Assembly: GCA_027315315.1 (NCBI GenBank)
Contig: DAHUYG010000049.1
Coordinates: forward strand, 81,373 to 122,633
DNA: 41,261 nt
Direction: 5' to 3'
Source of the DNA: Acidimicrobiaceae bacterium
GTDB taxonomy: Bacteria > Actinomycetota > Acidimicrobiia > Acidimicrobiales > RAAP-2
Shown here piece after piece: positions 15,798-24,826 of the stretch (the stretch's first letter is position 1; the number at the start of each line of letters is the position of its first letter). A program made the translations under genes and the position numbers. The notes below the pieces were generated by a model, which did no database searches, was not told the DNA's origin, and was given only the letters and a program-made list of their open reading frames with translations.

Positions 15798-18074
15798 GTG
15801 GCCGTCGTGGAGGGTGAGGTCGAGCCCCTACACCGTGCGCTCGGTCTCACCGACGGCGAATACGGCGACATCGTCGACATTCTCGGGCGCACCCCCAACC
15901 ATCTGGAGCTGGCGCTCTTCGGGGTGATGTGGAGCGAGCACTGCTCCTACAAGTCCTCGCGCATCCACCTCCGGCGGCTCCCGACCGAGGGGCCCGGCGT
16001 CCTCGTCGGTCCGGGCGAGAACGCCGGGGTCATCGACGCCGGGGACGGGATCGCCGTCGCCATTCGCATCGAGAGTCACAACCACCCCTCGGCGATCGAG
16101 CCTCACCAGGGCGCGGCGACGGGGGTCGGCGGCATCCTCCGGGACATCTTCACGATGGGCGGCCGGCCGCTCGCGCTGATGGATCCCCTGTCCTTCGGGC
16201 CGCTCGACGATCCGAGGCAGCGTTGGCTCCTCGAGGGCGTCGTGTCTGGGATCTCCTCCTACGGCAACGCCGTCGGGGTGCCGACCGTCGGCGGCGAACT
16301 CACCTTCGACCCCTGCTACGAGCAGAACCCGCTGGTGAACGTCCTGTGCATGGGGGCGCTGCCCGTCGAGCGGCTGGTGCTCGGGGCGGCCTCGGGCCCG
16401 GGCAACCTCGTGGTCCTGCTCGGGTCGTCGACCGGTCGCGACGGGATCGGCGGGGTCAGCGTGCTCGCCTCGGCCGGCTTCGACGGCGCGGAAGGCACCG
16501 ACGTCGACCGGTCGAAGCGACCGAGCGTCCAGGTGGGCGACCCCTACGAGGAGAAGCGGCTGATCGAAGCCTGCCTGGAGCTCCTCGATGCCCGGCTGGT
16601 GGTCGGCATTCAGGACCTGGGCGGCGCCGGCCTCGCCTGCGCCACGAGCGAGACGGCGGCCCGGGGCCGGGTCGGCATGGAGGTCGACCTCTCGGCCGTG
16701 CCCCGCCGGGAGGTCGGGATGCAGCCCTGGGAGCTCATGACGAGCGAGAGCCAGGAGCGCATGCTCGCCATCGTCACCCCGGGGGACTGGCCGGCGGTCG
16801 CGGCGGTGTGCGAGCGATGGGAGGTGCGCGCCTCGGTGATCGGGAGGGTCACCGAGCCCGACGTCGAGGACGGGCGGCCGGTGGCCCGCCTGCGCATCCG
16901 GGAGCACCCCGGCGGCCCGGTGCTCGCCGACGTCCCCGCTGGGGCGCTGGCGGACGAGGGACCGCGCTACGACCGTCCGATGGCCCGCCCGGCCGACTTC
17001 GAGCGGCGCCTCGGTGAGGGGCCAGAACGACTCGACCCACCCGCGGACTGCGGGGCCGACCTGCTCGCACTGCTCTTGGACCCCTCGTGGGTGTACCGCC
17101 AGTACGACCACCAGCTGTTCTTGAACACCGTCGAGGGTCCCGGTGGCGATGCGGCGCTGCTCCGCCTCGCCGGCCCGGGGCTCCCCCCCTCCCGGCGCGG
17201 CGTCGCGATCACGACCGACGGCAATCCCCGCTGGTGCGCGGTCGACCCCCGTGCGGGCACCGCGATGCTCGTCGCCGAGGCCGTCGCGAACCTGGCATGC
17301 GTCGGGGCCACGGCCGCCGCGATCGTCAACTGCTGCAATTTCGGCAACCCCGAGCATCCGGTCGTGATGTGGCAGCTCTCCGAGGCCATCGACGGGATGG
17401 CCGAGGCGTGCCGGGGGCTCGGGCTGCCGGTCATCGGGGGCAACGTCAGTCTCTACAACGAGAGCGGGGGCGCAGACATCCTGCCCACACCGGTGATCGG
17501 CGCCCTCGGGCTCGTCGAGACGCTCGCCCACCGGCCGCCGGGGATGGCGTGGGAGGAAGGTTCGACGATCCTCCTCGTCGGCCCGGTCGGTCCACACCCG
17601 AGCCCGGCTCTCGGGGGGAGCCGCTGGGCGGTCGAATGCCGCGGCGAGCGCGCCGGTCGGCTCCCGGCACTGGATCTCGAGGCGCATCGGCGCGTGGTCG
17701 GTTTCGTCGCCGGGCTCGTGGCGGCCGAGGTGGGGTGCGGGGCTGGCCTGGTCGGCGCCGTGCACGACGTCTCGGGCGGGGGACTGGGCGTGGCCCTGGC
17801 CGAGATGGCGATCGCCGGGCACACCGGGGCACGCGTCGGTGGGATCGAGAGCCACCTCGAGCTCTTCGCCGAGACGCCGTCGCGCTTCGTCGTCGCGACC
17901 GGCCGGCCAGACGAGCTCGCCGCCTGGGCGAGGGAGGCCGGCCTCGAAGCGACGGTGCTCGGGACGGCGGGCGGCGCCGAGCTCGTCGTCGACGGGCTGG
18001 TCGGGCTCTCGGTGGACCGGCTGGCCGGCCGGTGGCTCGACGCCCTCCCTGGAGCCCTTGGCGAGCCCGGGTGA
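15798..18074 (+). CDS. purL: FGAM synthetase catalytic subunit PurL (short form)
   Basis: Catalyses the ATP-dependent conversion of FGAR to FGAM with ammonia from PurQ. The 758 residues are the small PurL type that needs PurS, which is present in the cluster. Visible motifs are [13 protein letters not shown] with catalytic His48, [46 protein letters not shown] with TSESQERML, and in the second half [21 protein letters not shown] and [17 protein letters not shown]. The GTG at 15798 is preferred over the upstream GTG at 15720 because the family sequence starts there and a -10-like TATCGT sits six bases ahead. It is separated from purQ by an opposite-strand gene, so it must have its own promoter. 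Confidence 0.96.
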   Translation: MAVVEGEVEPLHRALGLTDGEYGDIVDILGRTPNHLELALFGVMWSEHCSYKSSRIHLRRLPTEGPGVLVGPGENAGVIDAGDGIAVAIRIESHNHPSAIEPHQGAATGVGGILRDIFTMGGRPLALMDPLSFGPLDDPRQRWLLEGVVSGISSYGNAVGVPTVGGELTFDPCYEQNPLVNVLCMGALPVERLVLGAASGPGNLVVLLGSSTGRDGIGGVSVLASAGFDGAEGTDVDRSKRPSVQVGDPYEEKRLIEACLELLDARLVVGIQDLGGAGLACATSETAARGRVGMEVDLSAVPRREVGMQPWELMTSESQERMLAIVTPGDWPAVAAVCERWEVRASVIGRVTEPDVEDGRPVARLRIREHPGGPVLADVPAGALADEGPRYDRPMARPADFERRLGEGPERLDPPADCGADLLALLLDPSWVYRQYDHQLFLNTVEGPGGDAALLRLAGPGLPPSRRGVAITTDGNPRWCAVDPRAGTAMLVAEAVANLACVGATAAAIVNCCNFGNPEHPVVMWQLSEAIDGMAEACRGLGLPVIGGNVSLYNESGGADILPTPVIGALGLVETLAHRPPGMAWEEGSTILLVGPVGPHPSPALGGSRWAVECRGERAGRLPALDLEAHRRVVGFVAGLVAAEVGCGAGLVGAVHDVSGGGLGVALAEMAIAGHTGARVGGIESHLELFAETPSRFVVATGRPDELAAWAREAGLEATVLGTAGGAELVVDGLVGLSVDRLAGRWLDALPGALGEPG

Positions 18075-18082
18075 GCGTGACC

Positions 18083-18922
18083 TCAGGGTCGCCGCGCTGC
18101 GAGCCGCTCGAGCACCTCGTCTTGGACCTCCAGGTCGCCCCGGCCGCGACCGATCGACAGGCCGGCCTTGACCGTGCCGTGGTAGTCGGAGCCCCCCGTG
18201 GCCACGAGGTCGTGACGCGCCGCGAGGCCGGCGAGCTCCTCGCGCTGCTCGGGTGGGTAGCTCGCGTAGTTCGCTTCGATCCCGACGAACCCGAGACCGG
18301 CCAGCTCGCCCACCGCCCGGTCCAGCTCGCGCGGCGGGAGCTCCAGGCTGAGCGGGTGGGCGAGGACGCACACCCCGCGCGACTCCCGGGCCGCCGCGGC
18401 GATCCGACCCGGCAGCACCCGCGCCTTGGGCACGAACGCCGGGCGGCCGTGGGCGAGCCAGCGGTCGAATGCGTCGGGGATCGACTCGGCGGCGCCCCTC
18501 TCGACCAGGAGCGCCGCGAAGTGGGGCCGGCCGAGGCTCTCCTCGGAGGCGGCGGTCGCGACCGCCTCCTCGTAGGAGATGTGGATGCCCAGCTCGATCA
18601 GCCGCTCGGCGAGCAGCCGGTTGCGTCGGACGCGGTCGTCGCGGAGCCCCACCAGCTCGTCGTGGAAGGCGCCCTCCTCGTGGTCGACGAAGTACACGAG
18701 CACGTGGGTGCTCGCGCCGGAGAAGGCGCACGAGACCTCGCAGCCCCCGACGAGCTCGACGCCCACCTCTGCGGCGCGGGCCCGCGCCGCGCCGAGACCC
18801 GAGAGGGTGTCGTGGTCGGTGAGCGCGACGGCGGAGCAACCGGCGGCGGCGGCGAGCTCGGGGATGGCCCCGGGCGGGTCGGTCCCGTCGGAGGCGTTCG
18901 AGTGGACGTGCAGGTCGATCAC
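18083..18922 (-). CDS. PHP-domain phosphoesterase
   Basis: Polymerase-and-histidinol-phosphatase-fold metal-dependent phosphoesterase, close in layout to the RNase AM/YciV family that acts on nucleoside 3',5'-bisphosphates and short RNAs. The 279 residues begin IDLHVHSNASDG (two metal His) and have ALTDHDTLSGLG, GCEVSCAF, HVLVYFVDHE, LGRPHFAALLVERG, CVLAHPLSL and the late metal site TGGSDYHG. The GTG at 18922, directly before the first metal motif, is chosen; the frame is open to 19009, but the extension is Arg/Pro-rich and unconserved. It converges on purL with eight bases between. The exact substrate cannot be told from sequence. Confidence 0.88.
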   Translation of the reverse strand: MIDLHVHSNASDGTDPPGAIPELAAAAGCSAVALTDHDTLSGLGAARARAAEVGVELVGGCEVSCAFSGASTHVLVYFVDHEEGAFHDELVGLRDDRVRRNRLLAERLIELGIHISYEEAVATAASEESLGRPHFAALLVERGAAESIPDAFDRWLAHGRPAFVPKARVLPGRIAAAARESRGVCVLAHPLSLELPPRELDRAVGELAGLGFVGIEANYASYPPEQREELAGLAARHDLVATGGSDYHGTVKAGLSIGRGRGDLEVQDEVLERLAARRP

Positions 18923-19080
18923 GGCCCGCCCGACGATATCGGGGCCGCGAGGACGCCACGGGACCCGGACCGGGCCGCACGACCGCCTGTGGGAGACTCG
19001 GGGGGTCATCGACGGTCCGCCCGGGGCGCTGCGGATCGACCGGTGGCCGCGGGGGAGCGAGCGGGGTCAGAGGGCCGACG

Positions 19081-20541
19081 ATGAAGGAAGCCTGCGGCGT
19101 TTTCGGGGTCTTCGCACCTGGGCGTTTGATCGCCCAGCTCACCTTCGACGGGATCTACGCGCTGCAGCACCGGGGCCAAGAGTCGGCCGGCATGGCCGTC
19201 AGCGACGGCCAGACCATCACGGTGGTGAAGGACATGGGCCTCGTCTCCACGGTGTTCGACGAGCGCACCCTGTCGGGCCTCCACGGACATCTGGCCATCG
19301 GGCACACCCGCTACTCGACCCACGGCTCCTCGGACTGGAACAACGCCCAGCCGGCCTACCGACCGGTCGGCCGGGCGGGGTTCGCCCTCGCCCACAACGG
19401 CAACCTCACCGAGACCGAGTCGCTCATCAAGCGGGCCGGGATGCTGCCCGGGATGACGGCGTCGGACAGCGACGTGGTCGCGAGCCTGCTCGCGGCGGAG
19501 TTCGCCGACCGTGGCGACGAGGGAAACGGCGAGCTCGCGCAGGCCATCGAGGCCGTGATCCCCGACCTGGCCGGGGCGTTCTCGTTCGTCCTCATGGACG
19601 CCGACCACCTCTACGGGGTGCGCGACACCCACGGCTTTCGGCCGCTGTGCCTCGGGCGCCTCGGGCCCCCGGAGGCCCCCGAGGGATGGGTGCTGGCCTC
19701 CGAGTCGCCGGCCCTCGACGTGATCGGCGCCGCGTTCGTGCGGGAGCTCGACCCGGGCGAGCTCGTCACCATCGGTGCCGAGGGGGTCTCCTCGCGCCAG
19801 CTCTTCGAACCCGACGAGGTGGCCGACCGGCTGTGCATCTTCGAGTTCGTCTACTTCGCGCGCCCCGACACCCGGCTGCACGGCGTCGAGGTCCACGGCG
19901 CCCGGCGGCGGATGGGCGAGCTCCTGGCGCGCCAGGCACCGGTGGACGCCGACATGGTCATGGCGGTCCCCGACTCGGGTGTGCCGGCGGCCGAGGGCTA
20001 CGCGCGCGAGTCCAACATCCCCTACGGCCAGGGGCTGGTGAAGAACCGCTACATCGGGCGCACCTTCATCGACCCCGACCACCAGGCGCGCAAGAACGCC
20101 GTCCGGCGGAAGCTCAACCCGCTGCGCGACAACATCGAGGGCAAGCGGCTCATCGTGGTCGACGACTCGATTGTCCGGAGCACCACCGTCCGCTCGGTCG
20201 TCCGGATGCTGCGCGAGGCCGGAGCCGCCGAGGTCCACCTCCGGATCTCGTCGCCGCCGTTCGCCTGGCCGTGCTTCTACGGCATCGACACCCCGAGGCG
20301 CAGCGAGCTGCTCGCAGCGAACATGAGCCTCGAGGAGATTCGCCAACATCTCGACGCCGACTCGATCGCGTACATCTCGCTCGCGAAACTGAAGGAGGCG
20401 ATCGGCGCGCCGGGCCACGACTTCTGCGACGCCTGCCTCACCGGCAACTACCCGGTCCCGGTCCCGGTGCACTTCGAGGAGGCCGACGACGATCGGTCGG
20501 GCCCGGCGGGCGTGCTGCAGGCCGCCCTCCCCGGGGTCTGA
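19081..20541 (+). CDS. purF: Amidophosphoribosyltransferase
   Basis: Commits PRPP to purine synthesis by transferring glutamine nitrogen to give phosphoribosylamine. The 486-residue protein is MKEA followed by catalytic Cys5 in CGVFGVF, so the propeptide is only four residues and must be removed. The glutaminase domain has YALQHRGQESAGM, IGHTRYSTHG and LAHNGNLTE. The phosphoribosyl domain has the PRPP loop VVDDSIVRSTT. Cysteines in CIFEFVYFARPD, WPCFYGID and HDFCDACLTGNYP match the four ligands of the [4Fe-4S] form known in Bacillus. AGAGGG at 19069-19074 places the ATG. Confidence 0.97.
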   Translation: MKEACGVFGVFAPGRLIAQLTFDGIYALQHRGQESAGMAVSDGQTITVVKDMGLVSTVFDERTLSGLHGHLAIGHTRYSTHGSSDWNNAQPAYRPVGRAGFALAHNGNLTETESLIKRAGMLPGMTASDSDVVASLLAAEFADRGDEGNGELAQAIEAVIPDLAGAFSFVLMDADHLYGVRDTHGFRPLCLGRLGPPEAPEGWVLASESPALDVIGAAFVRELDPGELVTIGAEGVSSRQLFEPDEVADRLCIFEFVYFARPDTRLHGVEVHGARRRMGELLARQAPVDADMVMAVPDSGVPAAEGYARESNIPYGQGLVKNRYIGRTFIDPDHQARKNAVRRKLNPLRDNIEGKRLIVVDDSIVRSTTVRSVVRMLREAGAAEVHLRISSPPFAWPCFYGIDTPRRSELLAANMSLEEIRQHLDADSIAYISLAKLKEAIGAPGHDFCDACLTGNYPVPVPVHFEEADDDRSGPAGVLQAALPGV

Positions 20542-20545
20542 GCTG

Positions 20546-21610
20546 ATGGCCTCCTCGAGGCCGAGCCGGCCCGGCGGACTCACCTACGCGGGGTCCGGCG
20601 TGGACCTCGGCGCAGCGGAGGAGGCCGTCGAGCGGATCGGGCGGATCGTGCGGGCGACCACCCGGCCCGAGGTGCTCTCCTCGATCGGGGGCTTCGGCGG
20701 GATGTTCGCGCTCGACACCGGGCGCTACTCGAACCCGGTCCTCGTGTCGTCGACCGACGGGGTCGGCACGAAGCTCCTCGTGGCCAAGGCCCTCGACCGC
20801 TACGACACGGTCGGGATCGACCTCGTGGCGATGTGCGTCGACGACCTCGTCTGCGTCGGGGCCGAGCCGCTCTTCCTGCTTGACTACGTGGCGGTCGGTC
20901 GCCTCGACCCGGACCGGCTGGCCGAGCTGGTCGAGGGCATCGCGGCGGGTTGTCTGCGCGCCGGCTGCGCACTCATCGGCGGCGAGACGGCCGAGCACCC
21001 CGGGGCGATGGCCGAGGACGACCTCGACGTGGCCGGGTTCGCGGTGGGGGTCGTCGAGCGCGGCGAGGAGCTCGGTGCGGCCCTGGTGCGCAGGGGCGAC
21101 GTCCTCGTCGGCCTGCTGTCGCCGGGCCTACGGTCCAACGGCTACAGCCTCGCCCGCCGGGTGCTGCTCGAGCGGGCCGGCCGGACGCTCGGCGATCCGG
21201 CCTGGCCGGGAGCCGACCGGACGCTCGGAGAGGTGCTGCTCGAGCCGTCGGTGATCTACGCCCCCGCCGTGCGAGCAGCCCACCGGGCCGCCGGTGGCGG
21301 CCTCCATGCGTGCGCGCATGTCACAGGCGGGGGGCTGGCGGCCAACCTCGCCCGGGTGCTGCCCGACGACGTCGACGCCGTGCTCGACGCCGGCAGCTGG
21401 CCCGTGCCGCGGATCTTCGGCGAGATCGCGCGGGAGGGGGGCGTGGACGACGAGGAGATGGCCAGGGTGTTCAACCTCGGCGTGGGGATGGTGCTCGTGG
21501 TGGGGGAGGACCACGTCGACCACGCCCGTGCCGCTGCGCACGACGAGGGGGTGACGACCGCGATCATCGGCGGCGTCGTCGAGGGCTCCGGATCGGTGGT
21601 GGACCGCTGA
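20546..21610 (+). CDS. purM: Phosphoribosylformylglycinamidine cyclo-ligase (AIR synthetase)
   Basis: ATP-dependent closure of the imidazole ring, FGAM to AIR, the step after PurLQS. It is 354 residues long: LTYAGSGVDLGAAEEAVERI at the N-terminus, GGFGGMFALD, LVSSTDGVGTKL, DLVAMCVDDLVCVGAEPLFLLDY, ALIGGETAEHPGAM, GLRSNGYSLARR and HVTGGGLAANLAR. It starts four bases after the purF stop and is surely co-transcribed with it. The last residues overlap the likely start of pyrE. Confidence 0.97.
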   Translation: MASSRPSRPGGLTYAGSGVDLGAAEEAVERIGRIVRATTRPEVLSSIGGFGGMFALDTGRYSNPVLVSSTDGVGTKLLVAKALDRYDTVGIDLVAMCVDDLVCVGAEPLFLLDYVAVGRLDPDRLAELVEGIAAGCLRAGCALIGGETAEHPGAMAEDDLDVAGFAVGVVERGEELGAALVRRGDVLVGLLSPGLRSNGYSLARRVLLERAGRTLGDPAWPGADRTLGEVLLEPSVIYAPAVRAAHRAAGGGLHACAHVTGGGLAANLARVLPDDVDAVLDAGSWPVPRIFGEIAREGGVDDEEMARVFNLGVGMVLVVGEDHVDHARAAAHDEGVTTAIIGGVVEGSGSVVDR

Positions 21611-22170
21611 GTACCCCACCGGGCAACGACGCGCTGCGCGAGCACCTGCTCGCCCACTCGGTGCGCCGCGGCACCTTCGTCCTCAAGTCGGGGAAGACCA
21701 GTGACTGGTTCATCGACTCTAAGCAGACCGTCTGCCGCCCCGAGTCGATGCTGCTGGTCGCCGAGGCCGTCCTCGCCTTGATCCCCGATGATGCCGATGC
21801 CATCGGGGGTCTCACGATGGGGGCGGACCCGGTCGCCTTCGTCACCGCAGCGGTGGCGGCGTCAAGGGGTCGGTCGCTGCGCGCCTTCAGCGTGCGCAAG
21901 GAGGCGAAGGACCACGGGGGCGGGGGGCGCATCGCCGGCGCGCTCGATCCGGGCGACCGGGCCGTGATCACCGAGGACACCGTCACCAGGGGGAGTTCGC
22001 TGCTCGAGGCGGCCAGGGCCGTGCGCGACGCCGGTGCCGAGCCGGTCCTCCTCCTCGCGGTGGTCGACCGTGGGGGCACCGTCGCCGAGATGGCGAGGGC
22101 CGAGGGCCTCCCCTTCCGGGCGGTGTTCAGCGCGCCGGAGTTGGGCTTCCCCTTCGAGTCGGGCGCCTGA
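21607..22170 (+). CDS. pyrE: Orotate phosphoribosyltransferase (probable CTG start)
   Basis: Makes OMP from orotate and PRPP in pyrimidine synthesis. The sequence has a helix (NDALREHLLAHSVRRGTF), then LKSGKTSDWFIDSKQ, GLTMGADPVAF, FSVRKEAKDHGGGG with the dimer-loop lysines, and the PRPP motif VITEDTVTRGSS. The start is the oddity. In this frame there is no ATG, GTG or TTG between the purM coding end and residue 19; the first GTG (21661) would cut off the N-terminal helix. CTG at 21607 overlaps the purM stop as CTGA, mirroring the TTGA and GTGA junctions of purD and purB, and gives 187 residues. The enzyme is clear; the start is inferred. Confidence 0.88.
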   Translation: MSTPPGNDALREHLLAHSVRRGTFVLKSGKTSDWFIDSKQTVCRPESMLLVAEAVLALIPDDADAIGGLTMGADPVAFVTAAVAASRGRSLRAFSVRKEAKDHGGGGRIAGALDPGDRAVITEDTVTRGSSLLEAARAVRDAGAEPVLLLAVVDRGGTVAEMARAEGLPFRAVFSAPELGFPFESGA

Positions 22171-22202
22171 GCCGCCGGGCGCGCCCACGTCGCGCCCGTG
22201 GC

Positions 22203-22871
22203 TCAGGCCGTGGCGGTCCCCCGCTCCTCGAAGGCCATCGCCCGCTGGAGGGCGGCCGCCTTCATCTCGCCCGGGATCTCGACGGCCCCACCCAGTCCGA
22301 CGGAGTTGATGCCGGCCTGAGCCGCCTCCTCGACGATCCCTCCCACCATGACGGCCAGCTCGGGGGACCGGTGGAAGACCAGCACGCCGTGATTGGCGAG
22401 GAGGACCGCCGGCACCCCCGGTCGGAGCGCGGCGCGGATGTTCGCGACCGCCTGCTCGGATCCCCGCGGCCCGTACCGGGCGACCGGCACGCCGTCGGGC
22501 AGCCCGAACATCGCCAGCGCCTCGATCCAACAGCCGATCGGCCGGTGGGTGACGGCGTAGGCGGTGGCGAAGGGGGAGTGCGTGTGGATCACGCACCCGG
22601 TGTCGGCGCCCTCCCCATAGAGGGCGGTGTGCATGGCGACCACGGCCGCCTGAATCGGGGGCAACTGGCCCTCGCGCAGGGTCCCGTCGAGCCCCACCCG
22701 GACCACCGCCTCGGGGAGGTGGCCCCGCAGGGACGGCCCGCCGGTGAAGTACATCTCATCGGCGCCGGGAACCCGGAGGCTGACGTTGCCGTGGCCGTTG
22801 GCCGAGATCGCGCCGGATGCGACCACCCGGTTGGCGACCTCGATGACCTGGCTCACCATGTCGGCGTCCAT
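22203..22871 (-). CDS. Class II aldolase/adducin family protein
   Basis: Zinc-dependent aldolase fold of the fuculose-phosphate aldolase/ribulose-phosphate epimerase type. The 222 residues have GAISANGHGNVSLR, IQAAVVAMHTALYGEGADTGCVIHTHSPFATAYA with the paired zinc His, a conserved IEALAMFG, and the third His in LLANHGVLV. The substrate cannot be assigned. The ATG start fits the family. It is convergent with pyrE (32 bases between) and lies downstream of two tRNA genes on the same strand. Confidence 0.85.
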   Translation of the reverse strand: MDADMVSQVIEVANRVVASGAISANGHGNVSLRVPGADEMYFTGGPSLRGHLPEAVVRVGLDGTLREGQLPPIQAAVVAMHTALYGEGADTGCVIHTHSPFATAYAVTHRPIGCWIEALAMFGLPDGVPVARYGPRGSEQAVANIRAALRPGVPAVLLANHGVLVFHRSPELAVMVGGIVEEAAQAGINSVGLGGAVEIPGEMKAAALQRAMAFEERGTATA

Positions 22872-23058
22872 CGGCCCCTCCCTGTCCTGCCGTCGGGCAC
22901 ATTGTGGGTCACGCTACCTGCGCATCGATCCGCCCGGGATGCCGCCAACCTGCGCGGGCCGTTGGTGGGGGAGGGCAGGGGGGACCACCCGCTCGGGCGG
23001 GGGCGGTGGCCTGCACGGCGACCCGGGCCGCTCGGGATCGCTCGTCGAGCGAGCCGCC

Positions 23059-23134
23059 TGGTGGTCGGGACCGGCGTCGATCCGGTGACCTCACGCTTTT
23101 CAGGCGCGCGCTCTGCCAACTGAGCTACCCGACC
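23059..23134 (-). tRNA. tRNA-Phe (GAA)
   Basis: A 76-base cloverleaf folds without gaps: acceptor GGTCGGG/CCCGACC, D arm GCTC/GAGC, anticodon arm CGCGC-CTGAAAA-GCGTG with anticodon GAA, and T arm ACCGG/CCGGT. Discriminator A and an encoded CCA are present. The T loop is ATCGACG, so position 54 is A rather than the near-universal T. The 5' end is one base from the 3' end of the tRNA-Asp gene, so the two must be processed from one transcript. Confidence 0.95.
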
Positions 23135-23135
23135 T

Positions 23136-23213
23136 TGGCGGACCTGACGGGATTTGAACCCGCGACCTCCGGCTTGACAGGCCGGCGTGCACTCCAAACT
23201 GCACCACAGGTCC
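23136..23213 (-). tRNA. tRNA-Asp (GTC)
   Basis: A 78-base cloverleaf: acceptor GGACCTG/CAGGTCC, D stem GTGC/GCAC with a 10-base loop, anticodon arm CCGGC-CTGTCAA-GCCGG with anticodon GTC, and T arm GCGGG-TTCAAAT-CCCGT. Discriminator G and an encoded CCA are present. It is transcribed ahead of tRNA-Phe. A TATGAT on the minus strand (23256-23261) could be the -10 of the pair, though no good -35 is visible. Confidence 0.96.
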
Positions 23214-23256
23214 ATTGACCTCGGGCGGGCGAATCCCGCACCGGGGGGGCAGGCCA

Positions 23257-23397
23257 TCATACGCGAGCCGCCCGGGCGGCCCCCTCGGGGCCCCAGCGGG
23301 CCGCCCGCCGCCCGGCACGCAGCGGTCCGCGGGCGAAGGCGTAGCCGGCGACCCGGCACACGAGCAACGCGACGGCGAAGATCCAGAGCGGGTGCAC
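23257..23397 (-). CDS. Possible 46-residue membrane peptide
   Basis: A short frame from a GTG at 23397 begins VHPLWIFAVALLVCRVAGYAFARGPL, a good single membrane segment, and ends in an Arg/Ala-rich tail. It sits between the SRPBCC gene and the tRNAs on the same strand. There is no clear ribosome site and no family that I recognise. It may be chance in GC-rich DNA. Confidence 0.25.
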   Translation of the reverse strand: MHPLWIFAVALLVCRVAGYAFARGPLRAGRRAARWGPEGAARAARV

Positions 23398-23456
23398 CGC
23401 GAAGTCCGCCCTGGGGCCGAACCCGGGGACCGGGCGCCGACTGGGCGGAGCGTTCC

Positions 23457-23924
23457 TCAGGCGGGGGCCGCCTCCAGGGCGGCCGCGAGCCGCCCGAGGG
23501 TCGTCCCCATGGTCTGGCGGTTGCGCTCCGTCCGGTCGTCGATGCCGGAGATCTCCTTGCTGAGCTCGAGGACCGAATCGGGCCGCAGGTCCTCGTTCCA
23601 TTCGGTCACGGTGCAGCCCCTCTGGGTCGGCTCGATGCGGTATCCCCAGGTCGCGTAGTGGAAGTCCATCATCGAGCACTCGAAGGCGAAGGCCCGCCCC
23701 GGTTCGGCCTCGATGATCTTGCCCTGGCTCGTCCAGGTCTTCTCGCCGTTGCGGTTGTGCCCGTCGAAGGTCGCCCCGAGGGCAGGACCGGTCGCCCCGT
23801 CGTGCCACTCGCAGGCGTAGCACTCCTCGGACCACTCGCCCATGCGGGTCACTTCGGAGATCGCCCCGTAGACCGCCTCGGGTGACGCGGCGATCTCCCG
23901 GGAGACCTCGATTCTCTTGGTCAT
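23457..23924 (-). CDS. SRPBCC (START-fold) family protein
   Basis: Small lipid/polyketide-binding-fold protein of unknown ligand. From the ATG at 23924 it has 155 residues. It opens MTKRIEVSREIAASPEAVYGAISEVTRMGEWS, the typical first strand and helix of this fold, and continues with strands (ATFDGHNRNGEKTW, GRAFAFECSMMDF) and a long C-terminal helix (RQTMGTTLGRLAAALEAA). A possible CAAGAT -10 lies six bases before the ATG, and no ribosome site is seen. The frame extends upstream to 23996, but that part is unconserved. It stands alone, divergent from the DsbA-like gene. Confidence 0.82.
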   Translation of the reverse strand: MTKRIEVSREIAASPEAVYGAISEVTRMGEWSEECYACEWHDGATGPALGATFDGHNRNGEKTWTSQGKIIEAEPGRAFAFECSMMDFHYATWGYRIEPTQRGCTVTEWNEDLRPDSVLELSKEISGIDDRTERNRQTMGTTLGRLAAALEAAPA

Positions 23925-24051
23925 GGGCCCATCTTGGCTCCCCGGGCCGGGTCGTGCCGCACCCACGAGGGCCCGGGTCCTCGGGGAGACGGTCACCCTC
24001 CCCCGGTCATTAGGGTTCCAGGAGGGAACCCATCATCGAGATCGGAAGGCC

Positions 24052-24759
24052 GTGCTCGTCGAGATCTGGTCCGACATCGTGTGTCCGTGGTGCTACATCG
24101 GCAAGCGCCGGTTCGAGGCCGCGCTCTCGCAGTTCGAGCACGCCGACGAGGTGGAGGTGCGCTGGCGCAGCTTCGAGCTCAACCCGGGCGCTTCGCAGCG
24201 CAGCTCGCGCACGATGGCCGAGGCGATCGCCCTCAAGTACGGCACCTCCGTCGAGGAGGCGTCGAGGAGGCTCATCAGTCTCGACCGGCTGGCGGCGCAC
24301 GACGGCCTGCACTACGACCTCGCCAAGACCCAAGGGGGCAACACCTTCGCGGCGCACCGGCTCCTCCACTTCGCCTACGAGAAGGATTCCGCCACCGCGG
24401 CGGCATTGAAGGAGGCGCTCCTCCATGCCTACTTCGAGGAGCTGAAGCCGATCGGTGAGCGCGAGACCCTGCTCGAGGCGGCGCAGCTGGTCGGCATCGA
24501 CAGGGACGAGGCGAACGAGGTCCTCTCCTCGGATCGCTACGGGGAGGACGTCCGCCGCGACGAGGCCGAGGCGAACGCGCTCGGCTGCGCCGGCGTCCCG
24601 TTCTTCGTGTTCGACCGGACGTTCTCGGTCCCGGGCGCCCAGGATCCCGAGACCCTGCTGCTCACGATGCGGCGGGTCTGGGAGCGCGGGAGGTCGCTCG
24701 AGACGGCCCCGGCTTCCGCCGGGGGCTCCAAGTGCACCGACGAGTCCTGCGGGATCTGA
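24052..24759 (+). CDS. DsbA-family oxidoreductase, FrnE-like
   Basis: Thioredoxin-fold 2-hydroxychromene-isomerase/DsbA-type protein of the FrnE group, likely cytoplasmic because no signal peptide is seen. From the GTG at 24052 the protein has 235 residues. The strand VLVEIWSDIVCPWCYIGKR carries the active CPWC (Cys11, Cys14). An all-helical insert follows (GTSVEEASRRLISLDRLAAHDGL, AHRLLHFAYEKD), and GCAGVPFFVFDRTFSVPGAQ supplies the cis-Pro loop. Two more Cys stand at the very end (KCTDESCGI), as in several FrnE proteins. GGAAGG lies very close to the GTG, so the start is fairly but not fully sure. Confidence 0.88.
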   Translation: MLVEIWSDIVCPWCYIGKRRFEAALSQFEHADEVEVRWRSFELNPGASQRSSRTMAEAIALKYGTSVEEASRRLISLDRLAAHDGLHYDLAKTQGGNTFAAHRLLHFAYEKDSATAAALKEALLHAYFEELKPIGERETLLEAAQLVGIDRDEANEVLSSDRYGEDVRRDEAEANALGCAGVPFFVFDRTFSVPGAQDPETLLLTMRRVWERGRSLETAPASAGGSKCTDESCGI

Positions 24760-24826
24760 GCGTCCCGTCGGTCGAGCAGGTCCGGTCGCCAGCCACCGCC
24801 CGAGGGCGGGACGCTCCCTCGGGCCC

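Noticed and set aside
15828-19142. A 1104-codon open frame on the minus strand
   Set aside because: It is antisense to purL and spans several opposite genes. It lacks family motifs; long mirror frames are expected in high-GC coding DNA.
17087-20546. Two long plus-strand frames (about 650 codons each) across the PHP gene and purF
   Set aside because: Arg/Pro/Gly-rich shadows of purL, the PHP gene and purF in other frames; no motifs.
23059-23213. tRNA genes as integration site of the accessory region
   Set aside because: No integrase, no repeat of the tRNA 3' end further on, and ordinary genes lie between the tRNAs and the sulfur cassette.
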